DNA of 13,510 nucleotides from a bacterium (GTDB lineage Bacteria; Planctomycetota; J058; JAJDCP01). The DNA lies in assembly GCA_030428695.1 (NCBI GenBank), contig JAUIEM010000277.1, forward strand, positions 1 through 13,510, given 5' to 3'. A program made the translations under genes and the position numbers. Of this stretch, positions 1 to 7,234 are shown in pieces. Position 1 is the stretch's first letter; the number at the start of each line of letters is the position of its first letter. The notes under the pieces were generated by a model that saw only the letters and a program-made list of their open reading frames with translations, searched no databases and had not been told where the DNA came from.

Positions 1-2815
1 CGGTCCTGCGCTCGCGCGTCGTCTCGCCGCGCCTCGCGCTGCTCGAGGACGACGCGTTCGAGGTCGAGCTCGACGCCGCCACGACCATCCTCGCCGTGAA
101 GGACCGCGCCGCGTCGGCGCGGTCCGTCGCGCGCCGCGCCTCGGCCCGCGCTTCCTCCGCCTCGGCCTCGGCGGTCTCGACGCGCGCCTGGGCCTCCGCG
201 AGCTCTCGCCGCGCGCCGGCCAGCGTGCCGCTCTCCGCCTCGGGACGCGCGGCGTCGTCGCCGCCGGACCTGCCCTTCTTGCGCGCCTTCTTCAGCTCCT
301 TGCGCGCCTCGGCGAGGCTCTTGCGGGTCTTGTCCACCTTGGCCCGCGCGGAGCGCGCGTCCTTGCGGAAGGCCTCGACCTGGGTCCGCGCCGTCTTCAG
401 CTCCTTCTCCAGCTCGGCCCGCGCCTCGCTCGCGCTCTCGGCTTCGGCCCGCGCCTCCTCGGCCTGCGCGGCCCGCTTCTGCAGGTCGGCCAGGGAGCGC
501 TCGGCCGCGGCCCGCGCTTTCTCGGAGCGCTCGGCCGCGGCCTGCGCCTGCCGCGCCTGCTCCTCGGCCGAGGTGGCCTGCGCGCGCGCCGTCTTCAGCG
601 CGCGTTCGAGCTCCGCCCGCGCCGCCACGGCCTGCTCGCTCTCGGCCCGGGCCGCGCGCGCCTCGTCGTCGGCGGCTTCGGCCTGCTTCAACGCCTCCTC
701 GACCTCGTGCCGGGCGCCGGTCATCGCCTCCTGGGCGCGCTCGGCCGCGGCCCGCGCCTCGCTCGCGTCCTGCCCCGCGGTCTCGGCCTGCTGCAGCGCC
801 TCGTCGAGCTCCTGCCGCGCCGCCGCCAGGGCCTGCTCCAGCTCGTCCCGGCCGCCGCTCGCCTCGTCCCGGAAGGCTTTCGCTTCCGCCCGCGCCTCCT
901 CGAGCTCCTGCTGCGCCGCCGCCAGGGACTTCTCGAGGTTCTTCGCGGCTTTCCGCGCCGCGCGCAGGTCCTTCCCGGCGGCCTCCGCCTGCTCCAGCGC
1001 GACCTCGAGCTCGTGCCGCAGCCCGCTCAGCTCGCTCTCGACCTCCGTCCGCGCACCGCTCGCCTCGTCCCGGAAGGCCTCCGCCTGCTCCCGGGCTTCC
1101 TCCAGCTCCTGCCGGGCGGCAGCCAGCGCCTGCTCGAGGCCCTCGAGCTTGTCCCGCGCCGCGCGCTCCTTCCTGGCGGAGGCCTCCGCCTGTTCCAGCG
1201 CCACCTCGAGCTCGTGACGCACGCCGCTCAGCTCGCTCTCGACCCCAGCCCGTGCGCCGCTCGCCTCGTCCTGCAGGGCCAGCGCCTGCGCCCGCGTCTC
1301 CTCGAGCTCCCGGCGGACCACGGCCAGCGCCTTCATCGCCCGCTCCGCCTTGATCTGCGCCGCGTGAGCCTCCTCCTTGGAGGCCTCCGCCTGTTCCAAC
1401 GCGACCTCGAGCTCGTGACGCACGCCGCTCAGCTCGCTCTCGACCCCGGCCTGGGTGGAGCGCACCTCCTTCCCGAGCGCCTCGGCCTGCGCCCGCGTCT
1501 CCTCGAGCTCCTGGCGCGCGCCGTCGAGCTGCGCGGTGATGCGCTTGGTCGTGGCCCGGGCCTCGCGCGCCTCCTCGCCGAAGGCCTTTGCCTGTTTCCT
1601 GGCGTCCGCGAGCTCCCGCTTCGTCCCGGCCAGCGCGCCCGCCTCGGCGCCCGCGGACTCCGCCTGCAGCCGCGCCTTCTCGAGCTCCTGCCGGAGCGCG
1701 GCGAGCTCCTGCCGGGCCTGCTCCGCCTCGGCCCGGGAGGCCGCGGCCTGCTGCGCAGACTCCTCGAGCGCCCGGCGCGTCTCCGCCAGCTCATCCTCGA
1801 CGTCGGTCCGCGCTTCGGCGACCTGCTCTTCGAGGCTACGCACCCGCGCCTGGGCCTCAGCGAGCTCGCGCCGCGCGTCGGCCCGCCCCTCTTCGAGCTC
1901 CCGGACCGCGTCGGCCCGGGCCTTCTCGGCGGCCGCGCGCCGCTTCCGGGCCAGATCCCTCTCGGCCGTGAGCTGGTTGCGCTCCGCCTTGTAGCGGGCG
2001 GCGCGGGCCTGCGCCGCCTCGAGACCGTCGGCCGCGGAGGGGGCAGGCTTGGCGATCCGCGCCGTCTGGCGGTCGATGCGGGCCTCGGCCGGCGGCCTGC
2101 CCTCGATCGCCGGCGCCGCCTTCTTGCGCGTGCTCGGGCGGTTCTCCCGGGAGGTCCGCCGCACCCGCGTGCCGGGCCGGTCCTTCTTGAGCTGGGTCGC
2201 GAAGGCCGACCGCGGCTCGCCCTCGATCAGCGCGCGCAGCCGCGCGCTCCCGGAGTGGGTCGAGGAGCCGAACACGCCCGAGCTGCGGACCCGCGCCGAG
2301 TCGCCGGCCCGCTGCAGGGGCGGCGCGGGAGACGGACAGCGCGGACAGCGCGGCAGCTTGCCTTCGATCGCGGGGATCGAGACCGGGAAACACGCCGCGC
2401 ACACGGAGCACACCAGCTCGACCGACCGGCACTGGCTCTTGGTGCGTTTCAGCACGGTGCCCGGGACCAGCTTCTCGTGGAAGCAGATGCGGTCCATGCT
2501 GACGAGGCTGTTGCGGGTCGCCAGCTCGATCTGCTTGGCGAAGGCCTTCGTCAGGCCGCTCGGCGCGATCGCTCCGCGGGTGACCAGCACCGCAGCGAAC
2601 AGGGCATCCTCGAGCAGGGGGGCGTCGAGCTCGCGGACCTTCCCGACCGCGTCGTCGTCGATGTAGCCCGCGTCGTGCAGCACCTCCTCGACCGGCAGCC
2701 CGCTGTGCAGGGCCTCATCGAGGAAGTCATAGGCCTCGGGCGACAGCCGCAAGCGGGCGCGCAGGAGCCGCGCGATCACTCGGTTGCGATGGGTGGGTTG
2801 CCGGGCCTTGGCCAC
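1..2815 (-). CDS. Long coiled-coil protein with N-terminal helical region and zinc-ribbon-like Cys cluster (partial, 3' end beyond window)
   Basis: At least 938 codons are open from a GTG at 2813-2815 to the left edge. The start is set by AGGAGG (2826-2821) five bases upstream. Residues about 12-125 are helix-rich (LRLSPEAYDFLDEAL, LVTRGAIAPSGLTKAFAKQI) and resemble small two-helix modules seen in regulatory or secretion proteins; the match is weak. Residues 136-160 hold C136-x2-C139 and C157-x2-C160 with C142 between them, which looks like a zinc ribbon. A basic, proline-rich linker follows to about residue 265. From there a charged Glu/Ala/Arg/Gln coiled coil runs for over 600 residues and includes five 67-residue repeats. 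At about residue 905 the composition changes abruptly to Ser/Thr/Ala-rich. The start lies 89 nt inside the upstream gene, so the two may be co-transcribed. A structural, scaffold or cell-envelope role is possible, but the function is not known. Confidence 0.85.
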   Translation of the reverse strand, partial: MAKARQPTHRNRVIARLLRARLRLSPEAYDFLDEALHSGLPVEEVLHDAGYIDDDAVGKVRELDAPLLEDALFAAVLVTRGAIAPSGLTKAFAKQIELATRNSLVSMDRICFHEKLVPGTVLKRTKSQCRSVELVCSVCAACFPVSIPAIEGKLPRCPRCPSPAPPLQRAGDSARVRSSGVFGSSTHSGSARLRALIEGEPRSAFATQLKKDRPGTRVRRTSRENRPSTRKKAAPAIEGRPPAEARIDRQTARIAKPAPSAADGLEAAQARAARYKAERNQLTAERDLARKRRAAAEKARADAVRELEEGRADARRELAEAQARVRSLEEQVAEARTDVEDELAETRRALEESAQQAAASRAEAEQARQELAALRQELEKARLQAESAGAEAGALAGTKRELADARKQAKAFGEEAREARATTKRITAQLDGARQELEETRAQAEALGKEVRSTQAGVESELSGVRHELEVALEQAEASKEEAHAAQIKAERAMKALAVVRRELEETRAQALALQDEASGARAGVESELSGVRHELEVALEQAEASARKERAARDKLEGLEQALAAARQELEEAREQAEAFRDEASGARTEVESELSGLRHELEVALEQAEAAGKDLRAARKAAKNLEKSLAAAQQELEEARAEAKAFRDEASGGRDELEQALAAARQELDEALQQAETAGQDASEARAAAERAQEAMTGARHEVEEALKQAEAADDEARAARAESEQAVAARAELERALKTARAQATSAEEQARQAQAAAERSEKARAAAERSLADLQKRAAQAEEARAEAESASEARAELEKELKTARTQVEAFRKDARSARAKVDKTRKSLAEARKELKKARKKGRSGGDDAARPEAESGTLAGARRELAEAQARVETAEAEAEEARAEARRATDRADAARSFTARMVVAASSSTSNASSSSSARRGETTRERRT
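780..1784 (-). repeat. Five tandem 201-bp in-frame repeats (67-residue coiled-coil units)
   Basis: On the plus strand, related segments starting gcctccgcctg (or a variant) begin at 780, 981, 1182, 1383 and 1584, each exactly 201 bp apart. The copies at 1182 and 1383 differ at only 3 of the first 69 bases; the outer copies are more diverged. In protein this is a unit spanning residues about 344-679, with the core VESELSGVRHELEVALEQAEA in the best-kept copies. Sixty-seven residues equals nine heptads plus four, so each unit should carry one stutter. The pattern implies growth by tandem duplication or gene conversion. Confidence 0.85.
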
Positions 2816-3524
2816 GTCCGCCTCCTGCGTTGGCCCTCATCATAGCCGGGTCCCCGTCCGCGAGCACGGGCAACAGCTCCGCCTCGGTGAGGAGCCCCCG
2901 GTAGAGCTGCAGGAAGACCCCCGCCCCGAGCTCGAGCCCGCAGGTGATGGCCTGGCGCTCTTCCGCCGAGCGCGCCCACGGCCCGTCGAGGAAGCGGTAG
3001 AAGTCCTCGGCGTGTTGCTCGTCGAGCGCCTCGTGCACCCGGTAGTGCACGATCTCCTCCCGCGGGAGCCAGCCACGCGCGACGATGCCGTCCGCCAACG
3101 CCGCGGAAAAACCGGCGAACAGATCCTCGATGATGCCGAGCGCCGCGACCGCCCGCAGCACCGGACCGCGCAGGGCGACCCCGAAGAGCGCTGCGTTGAA
3201 GGCGGCGACCGCGCCGCGTTCCGGGGCCTCTTCGGCGCCGAGCCGCCCGAGCAGCAGGCGGAAGGTCGCGCCGTGCGCCTGCTCCGGGTCGCCGTCGCCG
3301 AGCTCGTCGCGCACGTTGGCGTGCAGGGCAGCGACCAGCTCCGCATCCTCGCAGCGCGCGGCGAGGGCGAGCATCACCCGGGAGAAGGCGTCGACCGCGT
3401 ACAGGAACTGGGCCTGGCTCGCGCGGAAGGCCGCGCGGGGCAGGGTGCCGTCCGCCAGGCGCGCGAAGTACGGTTCCTCCATCGGGCGGAGGCGGTCTTT
3501 CAGGTGGATGATGAAGCGGCGCAT
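2727..3524 (-). CDS. Haem-oxygenase-like diiron oxidase/oxygenase (iron-containing redox enzyme family)
   Basis: The 265-residue protein matches the haem-oxygenase-like, non-haem diiron family (Haem_oxygenas_2 type; known relatives include UndA, BesC, SznF and CADD). Candidate metal ligands are E74 and H84 in NVRDELGDGDPEQAH, E133 in GIIEDLF, and H164, D168 and H171 in VHEALDEQHAEDF; the last group has the H-x3-D-x2-H spacing of the family. Such enzymes use O2 to oxidise fatty acids, amino acids or peptide-derived substrates. The ATG follows the preceding gene's stop by only 2 nt (TGATCATG), with GGAG upstream, so translation is coupled. The last ~40 residues (from MMRANAGGG) overlap the next gene in another frame, are low-complexity and lose the GC3 bias, so they are probably a read-through tail. 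The substrate is unknown; a product of the preceding enzymes is the natural guess. Confidence 0.85.
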   Translation of the reverse strand: MRRFIIHLKDRLRPMEEPYFARLADGTLPRAAFRASQAQFLYAVDAFSRVMLALAARCEDAELVAALHANVRDELGDGDPEQAHGATFRLLLGRLGAEEAPERGAVAAFNAALFGVALRGPVLRAVAALGIIEDLFAGFSAALADGIVARGWLPREEIVHYRVHEALDEQHAEDFYRFLDGPWARSAEERQAITCGLELGAGVFLQLYRGLLTEAELLPVLADGDPAMMRANAGGGRGQGPATHPSQPSDRAAPARPLAAVARGL

Positions 3525-3526
3525 GA

Positions 3527-4411
3527 TCAGATCTCCGAGGTGGCGAGGTGGACCCAGCGGCGGCGCAGGGCGCGCCGCGCGAAGGGATGGCGCAGGCCGT
3601 GGACGACGCACTCCGCGCTCGGCGCGAGGCCGCGTCCGGCCAGCCAGTCGTGGTGGAAGCGCAGCCGCCGGTCGAGGGCGAAGCAGGCGCTCGCCGCCTG
3701 CCCCGCGTCGAGCAGCGCCCGCCCGGCCCGGCGCAGGTAGGCGCCGTAGCCGTCGGGGCAGGCCGCGGGGCTGCGCGGCAGATGGACGAGGGGCCAGGGC
3801 TCGCCGCTGCTGACCAGGCGCAGATCCTTGCGCCCGGCGGTCGAGCACCACAGGGCGCCGCGTTCCGGCGACAGCGCCAGGCCGGGCTCCGGCGGCGGCG
3901 GGCAGCCGCGCGGGTCGAGGGCGGCGAGGGCGGCCGGCGTCGGGAAGTACAGCTGCAGCGTCGCGCGCGGGGCGAGCAGCCGCCCGAGGTGCAGGCCGCG
4001 GAAGCTGCGCGCGACGTCCCCGCCCCGGCCCTGCATCGCCGCGCAGAAGGCGAAGTCCCAGGCGCTCAGCCCGACCGCCCGGAACAGCTCCCAGACCATG
4101 CGCTGCACCACCCCCCGCCCGCGCCAGGCGGGCGCGAGCTTGAGGTCGGCGATGTACAGCCCGGCGAGGGGGCTGCCGCCGCAGGTGATCGGCTTGGCGA
4201 CGCAGGCCAGGCCGCCGACCACCGCGCCCTGCGCCCGCGCGAGCACGAAGCGGGTCGGGCCGAGCTGGCGGAAGAACGGGGCGTAGGCCGGCCCGTGGTC
4301 GATGGTGAAGGCGTCCTCGCCGAGCGGGTAGCGGATCGCGCCTTCGAGGGCGCGCAGGGCCGGCACGGCCGGCGCGAGCTCCTCCGCCGGGCACGAGCTC
4401 ACGCACAGCAT
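3527..4411 (-). CDS. GNAT-family N-acyltransferase with C-terminal extension
   Basis: The 294-residue protein has a GNAT-like N-terminal half. The stretch FVLARAQGAVVGGLACVA followed by LYIADLKLAPAWRGRG (about residues 55-100) corresponds to the family's beta4/motif A region, with R-G-R-G as the acyl-CoA pyrophosphate loop. Residues about 150-294 form an extra domain I cannot assign, rich in Arg, Trp and His; this could be a second degenerate GNAT fold. The ATG lies in a 13-nt overlap with the preceding gene's end, and GGAGG sits five bases upstream, so the genes are translationally coupled. GNAT enzymes transfer acyl groups from acyl-CoA or acyl-carrier protein to amines. In this cluster the acceptor could be the free amine made by the BtaA-like enzyme or a peptide amine; this is inference. 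Confidence 0.8.
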   Translation of the reverse strand: MLCVSSCPAEELAPAVPALRALEGAIRYPLGEDAFTIDHGPAYAPFFRQLGPTRFVLARAQGAVVGGLACVAKPITCGGSPLAGLYIADLKLAPAWRGRGVVQRMVWELFRAVGLSAWDFAFCAAMQGRGGDVARSFRGLHLGRLLAPRATLQLYFPTPAALAALDPRGCPPPPEPGLALSPERGALWCSTAGRKDLRLVSSGEPWPLVHLPRSPAACPDGYGAYLRRAGRALLDAGQAASACFALDRRLRFHHDWLAGRGLAPSAECVVHGLRHPFARRALRRRWVHLATSEI

Positions 4412-5343
4412 GACGTCCTCCGGGCGACCAGCACGCGGTCGTAGAAGAGGCTGCGTTCGGCGGCGCTGAAGGCCGCGCTGCGCGCCTCGTCGAGGGCGAA
4501 CCAGGGGGCGAGCGGCAGGGGCCGGGCGTTGTTGAGCTGGCGGATGCTGATCCAGGCCCCCGCCGGCAGCTGGCGCAGGGCTTCCAGCCAGGCTTCGACC
4601 AGGGCGTCGTCCGACCAGTCGAAGATGTTGGAAAGATGGACGAGCTGGAAGCTGCCGAGCCCGGGCATCTCCGGGATCCCCCCGAGCAGCGGCCGCCAGA
4701 CGAGCCGCCCGGCCGCCATCCAGGCCGGCGCATCCACCGGCCGGTAGCGCCCGAGCAGCACCGACTGCAGCCACGGGTTCGAGGCCGCGTCCGGCCGCGC
4801 CAGGCCGCGCGCGAAGGCGCGCTGGAAGTAGCCGGGGTAGGAGCCCTCCGCGGCGTGCTGCGTCGCCTCCGGCCCGAACATCGCGTGCAGCAGCGGGGTG
4901 TTGAAGGCGGTCGCAAAGGCCGCCGCCCAGTACGGCGAGGCCTCCCAGCCGGCGAGCAGGCGGCGACGCACGGCGGGATCGGTGCCCGGCGCGAAGAAGC
5001 GCTCGAGCTCTTCCCCACACACCAGCTCCGTCAGGGTCGCGCGCAGGATCCGGAACAGGCCCTCGAAGGCCCCGCACTGGCTGAGCCCCGCCGGGTCCGC
5101 GCAGCCGACGTTGAGCGCGGCGCGGTTCCCCTGACGCACCGCCTCGGCCTTGCGCTCGGCGTGGGCGAGCTGGGCGGGGTTCTTGTCGTAGGCGACGACC
5201 TCGAGCCCCGGCAGGGCGTGCGCGAGGGCGAAGGCCGTGCAGCCGCCGGAGGCGACGACCAGCGCCCGCCGGGCGCGGACCTGCCGCGCCAGCGCGAGCT
5301 CGACCGCGGGATCTTCCCGCACGACGGCGAATTTCAAGGACAT
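4399..5343 (-). CDS. BtaA-like (DUF3419) S-adenosylmethionine 3-amino-3-carboxypropyl transferase
   Basis: The 314-residue protein has the DUF3419/BtaA pattern. There is a SAM-binding Rossmann start (ALVVASGGCTAFAL, residues 27-40), VVAYDKNPAQLAHAERK (49-65), QCGAFEGLFRILR (89-101), NPWLQSVLLGRY (189-200) and LSNIFDWSDDALVEAWLEAL (237-256), then AGAWISIRQLNN. BtaA moves the 3-amino-3-carboxypropyl group of SAM onto diacylglycerol in betaine-lipid synthesis. This protein is shorter than the roughly 400 residues I recall for BtaA. No BtaB-like N-methyltransferase lies next to it, so the product is probably not ordinary DGTS. The ATG at 5341-5343 follows GGAGG by five bases and overlaps the upstream gene by 10 nt; an open frame extends upstream, but it is antisense-type sequence under the PAP2 gene. 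The acceptor (lipid, Cys of the small peptides, or other) cannot be read from sequence. Confidence 0.82.
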   Translation of the reverse strand: MSLKFAVVREDPAVELALARQVRARRALVVASGGCTAFALAHALPGLEVVAYDKNPAQLAHAERKAEAVRQGNRAALNVGCADPAGLSQCGAFEGLFRILRATLTELVCGEELERFFAPGTDPAVRRRLLAGWEASPYWAAAFATAFNTPLLHAMFGPEATQHAAEGSYPGYFQRAFARGLARPDAASNPWLQSVLLGRYRPVDAPAWMAAGRLVWRPLLGGIPEMPGLGSFQLVHLSNIFDWSDDALVEAWLEALRQLPAGAWISIRQLNNARPLPLAPWFALDEARSAAFSAAERSLFYDRVLVARRTSCCA

Positions 5344-6209
5344 CGGAACCTCCACAGCGGCGTGTAGCGCAGGATGAGGAACAGGACGAGCGCCGCGATC
5401 AGGTCGATCAGGTAGTGGTAGCCGAGGTACACCGTCGACAGCGCGATGCCGGGCAGCACCGCCGCGAGCAGCCACCCCCTCCGGCGCTCGCGGGCGTCGG
5501 CGAGGAGCACCAGGCTGATCAGCAGGTGCAGGCTGGGGAAGACGTCGAACATCCCCGAGCCGTGGGCGACCAGGGCGCTGTTGCAGGCGCTGATCGCGTA
5601 GCCCTCGAGCGGCGCGAGCCCCGCGGCGAACAGCGGCCCGCGCGCCGGCACCAGCAGGTAGCCGATCAGCCCGAGGGCGAAGGCGGTGAACAGCCGGTGG
5701 CCGAGCTGCAGGGCCCGCACCGGCCCCGCCCAGAGGGCCGCGAACAGGGCCCCGTGCAGGAACAGCTGGTAGCTGAGGTAGCACAGGCTCAGCAGCTCGG
5801 TGCGGTCGGGGCGCGCCCACTCTCGCACCGCGACCGCGGGGAGCCGTCCTCCGCACAGCAGACGGTCGATGCGGGCGAGCAGGGCATCCTGCGGGTGCAG
5901 CCCCAGGGCCGGCACCAGCCGCCGCATCGCGAGGTACATCCACCAGGTGTAGAGCAGCGCGCCGACGATCCGTAGGGCCGGGCCGCGCCGGGCGCGCGGG
6001 GCGAGCCGCACGACGGTCGCGAAGGCGATGCTCGCGACGGCGGTCTCCCAGAACAGGGGGGCGCCGGGCCCGGCCCGCAGGCCGAGCCACCAGCTGAGCA
6101 GGAGGCCGAGGCCGAGCAGCAGCAGCTCGTGGAGCATCAACCCGCGGCGCGTGTCCCCGGGGACCCCGACCTCGACCCGCCACGACAGGCTCGGGACCGC
6201 GTCAGGCAT
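5334..6209 (-). CDS. PAP2-superfamily membrane protein, inositol-phosphorylceramide-synthase type
   Basis: The 291-residue, multi-helix membrane protein carries the PAP2 variant found in IPC-synthase/aureobasidin-resistance-like proteins. It has GYLLVPARGP (183-192), FPSLH (224-228) and STVYLGYHYLID (258-269), in which H228, H265 and D269 form the presumed phosphotransfer triad. About six hydrophobic helices are visible, at roughly 26-45, 55-70, 82-100, 138-160, 170-190 and 245-282. Such enzymes act at the membrane as lipid phosphatases or transfer head groups between lipids. The ATG overlaps the desaturase end by 8 nt (ATGCCTGA) with GGAGG seven bases upstream; an alternative start at M25 lacks a clear ribosome site. 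Neighbours suggest that it supplies or remodels the lipid substrate, for example diacylglycerol. Confidence 0.85.
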   Translation of the reverse strand: MPDAVPSLSWRVEVGVPGDTRRGLMLHELLLLGLGLLLSWWLGLRAGPGAPLFWETAVASIAFATVVRLAPRARRGPALRIVGALLYTWWMYLAMRRLVPALGLHPQDALLARIDRLLCGGRLPAVAVREWARPDRTELLSLCYLSYQLFLHGALFAALWAGPVRALQLGHRLFTAFALGLIGYLLVPARGPLFAAGLAPLEGYAISACNSALVAHGSGMFDVFPSLHLLISLVLLADARERRRGWLLAAVLPGIALSTVYLGYHYLIDLIAALVLFLILRYTPLWRFRCP

Positions 6210-7119
6210 GGATCGGCCTCCGCTCCGGCTCGGGCTTGCGCAGGAAGGCCCACAGGAAGCTCAGGTAGCCGGGGATCAGCGGCGCCCCCTGTTCCTCGAG
6301 CTCCGGACGCAGCGCGGCGTGCAGCTCCGGCAGGTGGTACCAGGGCACGGCGGGGTACAGGTGGTGCTCGAGGTGGTAGTTCTCGTTGCACAGGAAGTAG
6401 CGCAGCAGCGGCCCGCTCAGGATGCTCCGGGACCCGTACACCGGGTGGTCGGCGGGCTCGAGCAGCGTGTGCTGGCTCATGCCGCGCAGGTTGACGCCGA
6501 AGTGCACGAAGAGCATCGGGAACAGCCAGGCGTGCAGCCACACGTGCCCGCCCGGGCCCCACACCAGCAGCGCGGCGACCACTCCGGCCAGGAGCACGAG
6601 CTCGGCGGCGATCGCGACGCGGTCGGCCCGGTTCCCCTTCCGCCAACCGAGCAAGGGCAGCGCGACGACGTAGATCGGGTAGCCGATCACCAGGCGCAGC
6701 ACGTACAGGAGCTGCAATCGCCGCGGATGCGCGGTCAGGTTCGGGTAGTGGTCCGGATCGCCCGGGCGCCCGAGGTAGGCGTGGTGGCGCAGGTGCAGCA
6801 CGCGGTAGCCGGCGAAGCTCTGCAGCACCGGCAGGGCGCACAGGGCGGCGAGCACGTGGTTGAGCGGGCGGCTGCGGCTCAGGGCGTTGTGCACGCCCTC
6901 GTGGGTGAACAGGCTGATGCCGTGCAGACAGGCCGCCGCCAGGGCGTACAGCGGCACGAGCAGCAGCCAGCCGGCCGGGGGCAGCAGCCCCGCCAGGTGG
7001 ACGGCTCCCGCGGCGGCCGCGACGTAGAGCGCGCCGAACACGAGCAGGCGCAGCTGGGGCAGCCAGCGCAGGCGGTGCAGGCGGCTGAGCAGGGCAGGGG
7101 GCAGGGTGGGGCGCGACAC
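6202..7119 (-). CDS. Membrane fatty-acid desaturase/hydroxylase-like diiron enzyme
   Basis: The 305-residue membrane protein has the histidine boxes of the fatty-acid desaturase superfamily: HEGVH (73-77), HLRHH (109-113) and NENYHLEHHLYP (246-256, with H249, H252 and H253), plus RGMSQHT (212-218) before the third box. Four hydrophobic segments are visible (about 24-45, 49-70, 138-157 and 168-188), with a further one near 193-208. These enzymes use a diiron centre and O2 to desaturate or hydroxylate acyl chains, sphingoid bases or carotenoids. The start is a GTG at 7117-7119, preceded by GGAGG six bases upstream. It is the first full-size gene after the two small peptide ORFs. A 157-nt leader containing two dyads separates it from them, which suggests that expression of the enzymes is set separately from the peptides. 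The exact substrate is unknown. Confidence 0.88.
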   Translation of the reverse strand: MSRPTLPPALLSRLHRLRWLPQLRLLVFGALYVAAAAGAVHLAGLLPPAGWLLLVPLYALAAACLHGISLFTHEGVHNALSRSRPLNHVLAALCALPVLQSFAGYRVLHLRHHAYLGRPGDPDHYPNLTAHPRRLQLLYVLRLVIGYPIYVVALPLLGWRKGNRADRVAIAAELVLLAGVVAALLVWGPGGHVWLHAWLFPMLFVHFGVNLRGMSQHTLLEPADHPVYGSRSILSGPLLRYFLCNENYHLEHHLYPAVPWYHLPELHAALRPELEEQGAPLIPGYLSFLWAFLRKPEPERRPIHA

Positions 7120-7183
7120 GGGCTTCCTCCTTCGTCGGGGGGAGGGAGCAAGGGCTGTGCCGGGACGGGGAACCCGCCGGGGA

Positions 7184-7210
7184 GGCCGCGCCCGGGGGAG
7201 GGGCGCGGCC
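7184..7210 (-). terminator. GC hairpin (10-bp perfect stem), possible attenuator between peptide ORFs and enzyme genes
   Basis: GGCCGCGCCC (7184-7193) and GGGCGCGGCC (7201-7210) form a perfect 10-bp stem with a 7-base loop. On the minus-strand transcript it lies 67 nt after the second peptide's stop and about 65 nt before the desaturase start. No U-run follows, so it is not a classic intrinsic terminator. It may act as partial terminator, RNA-processing or stability element, giving more peptide than enzyme mRNA. A purely chance origin is possible in such GC-rich DNA, though a 10-bp perfect stem is notable. Confidence 0.5.
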
Positions 7211-7234
7211 CGCTGGGAGGTCAGTCAGGCATCA

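Noticed and set aside
96..2845. Long plus-strand open frames opposite the coiled-coil gene
   Set aside because: They share or shift wobble positions with the minus-strand gene, have Arg/Ser/Ala/Leu-rich antisense composition and no ribosome site. They are by-products of GC3 bias.
5344..6183. N-terminal extension of the BtaA-like protein
   Set aside because: It lies in the PAP2 gene in another frame and looks like shadow sequence. ATG at 5343 has a good ribosome site and family homology starts there.
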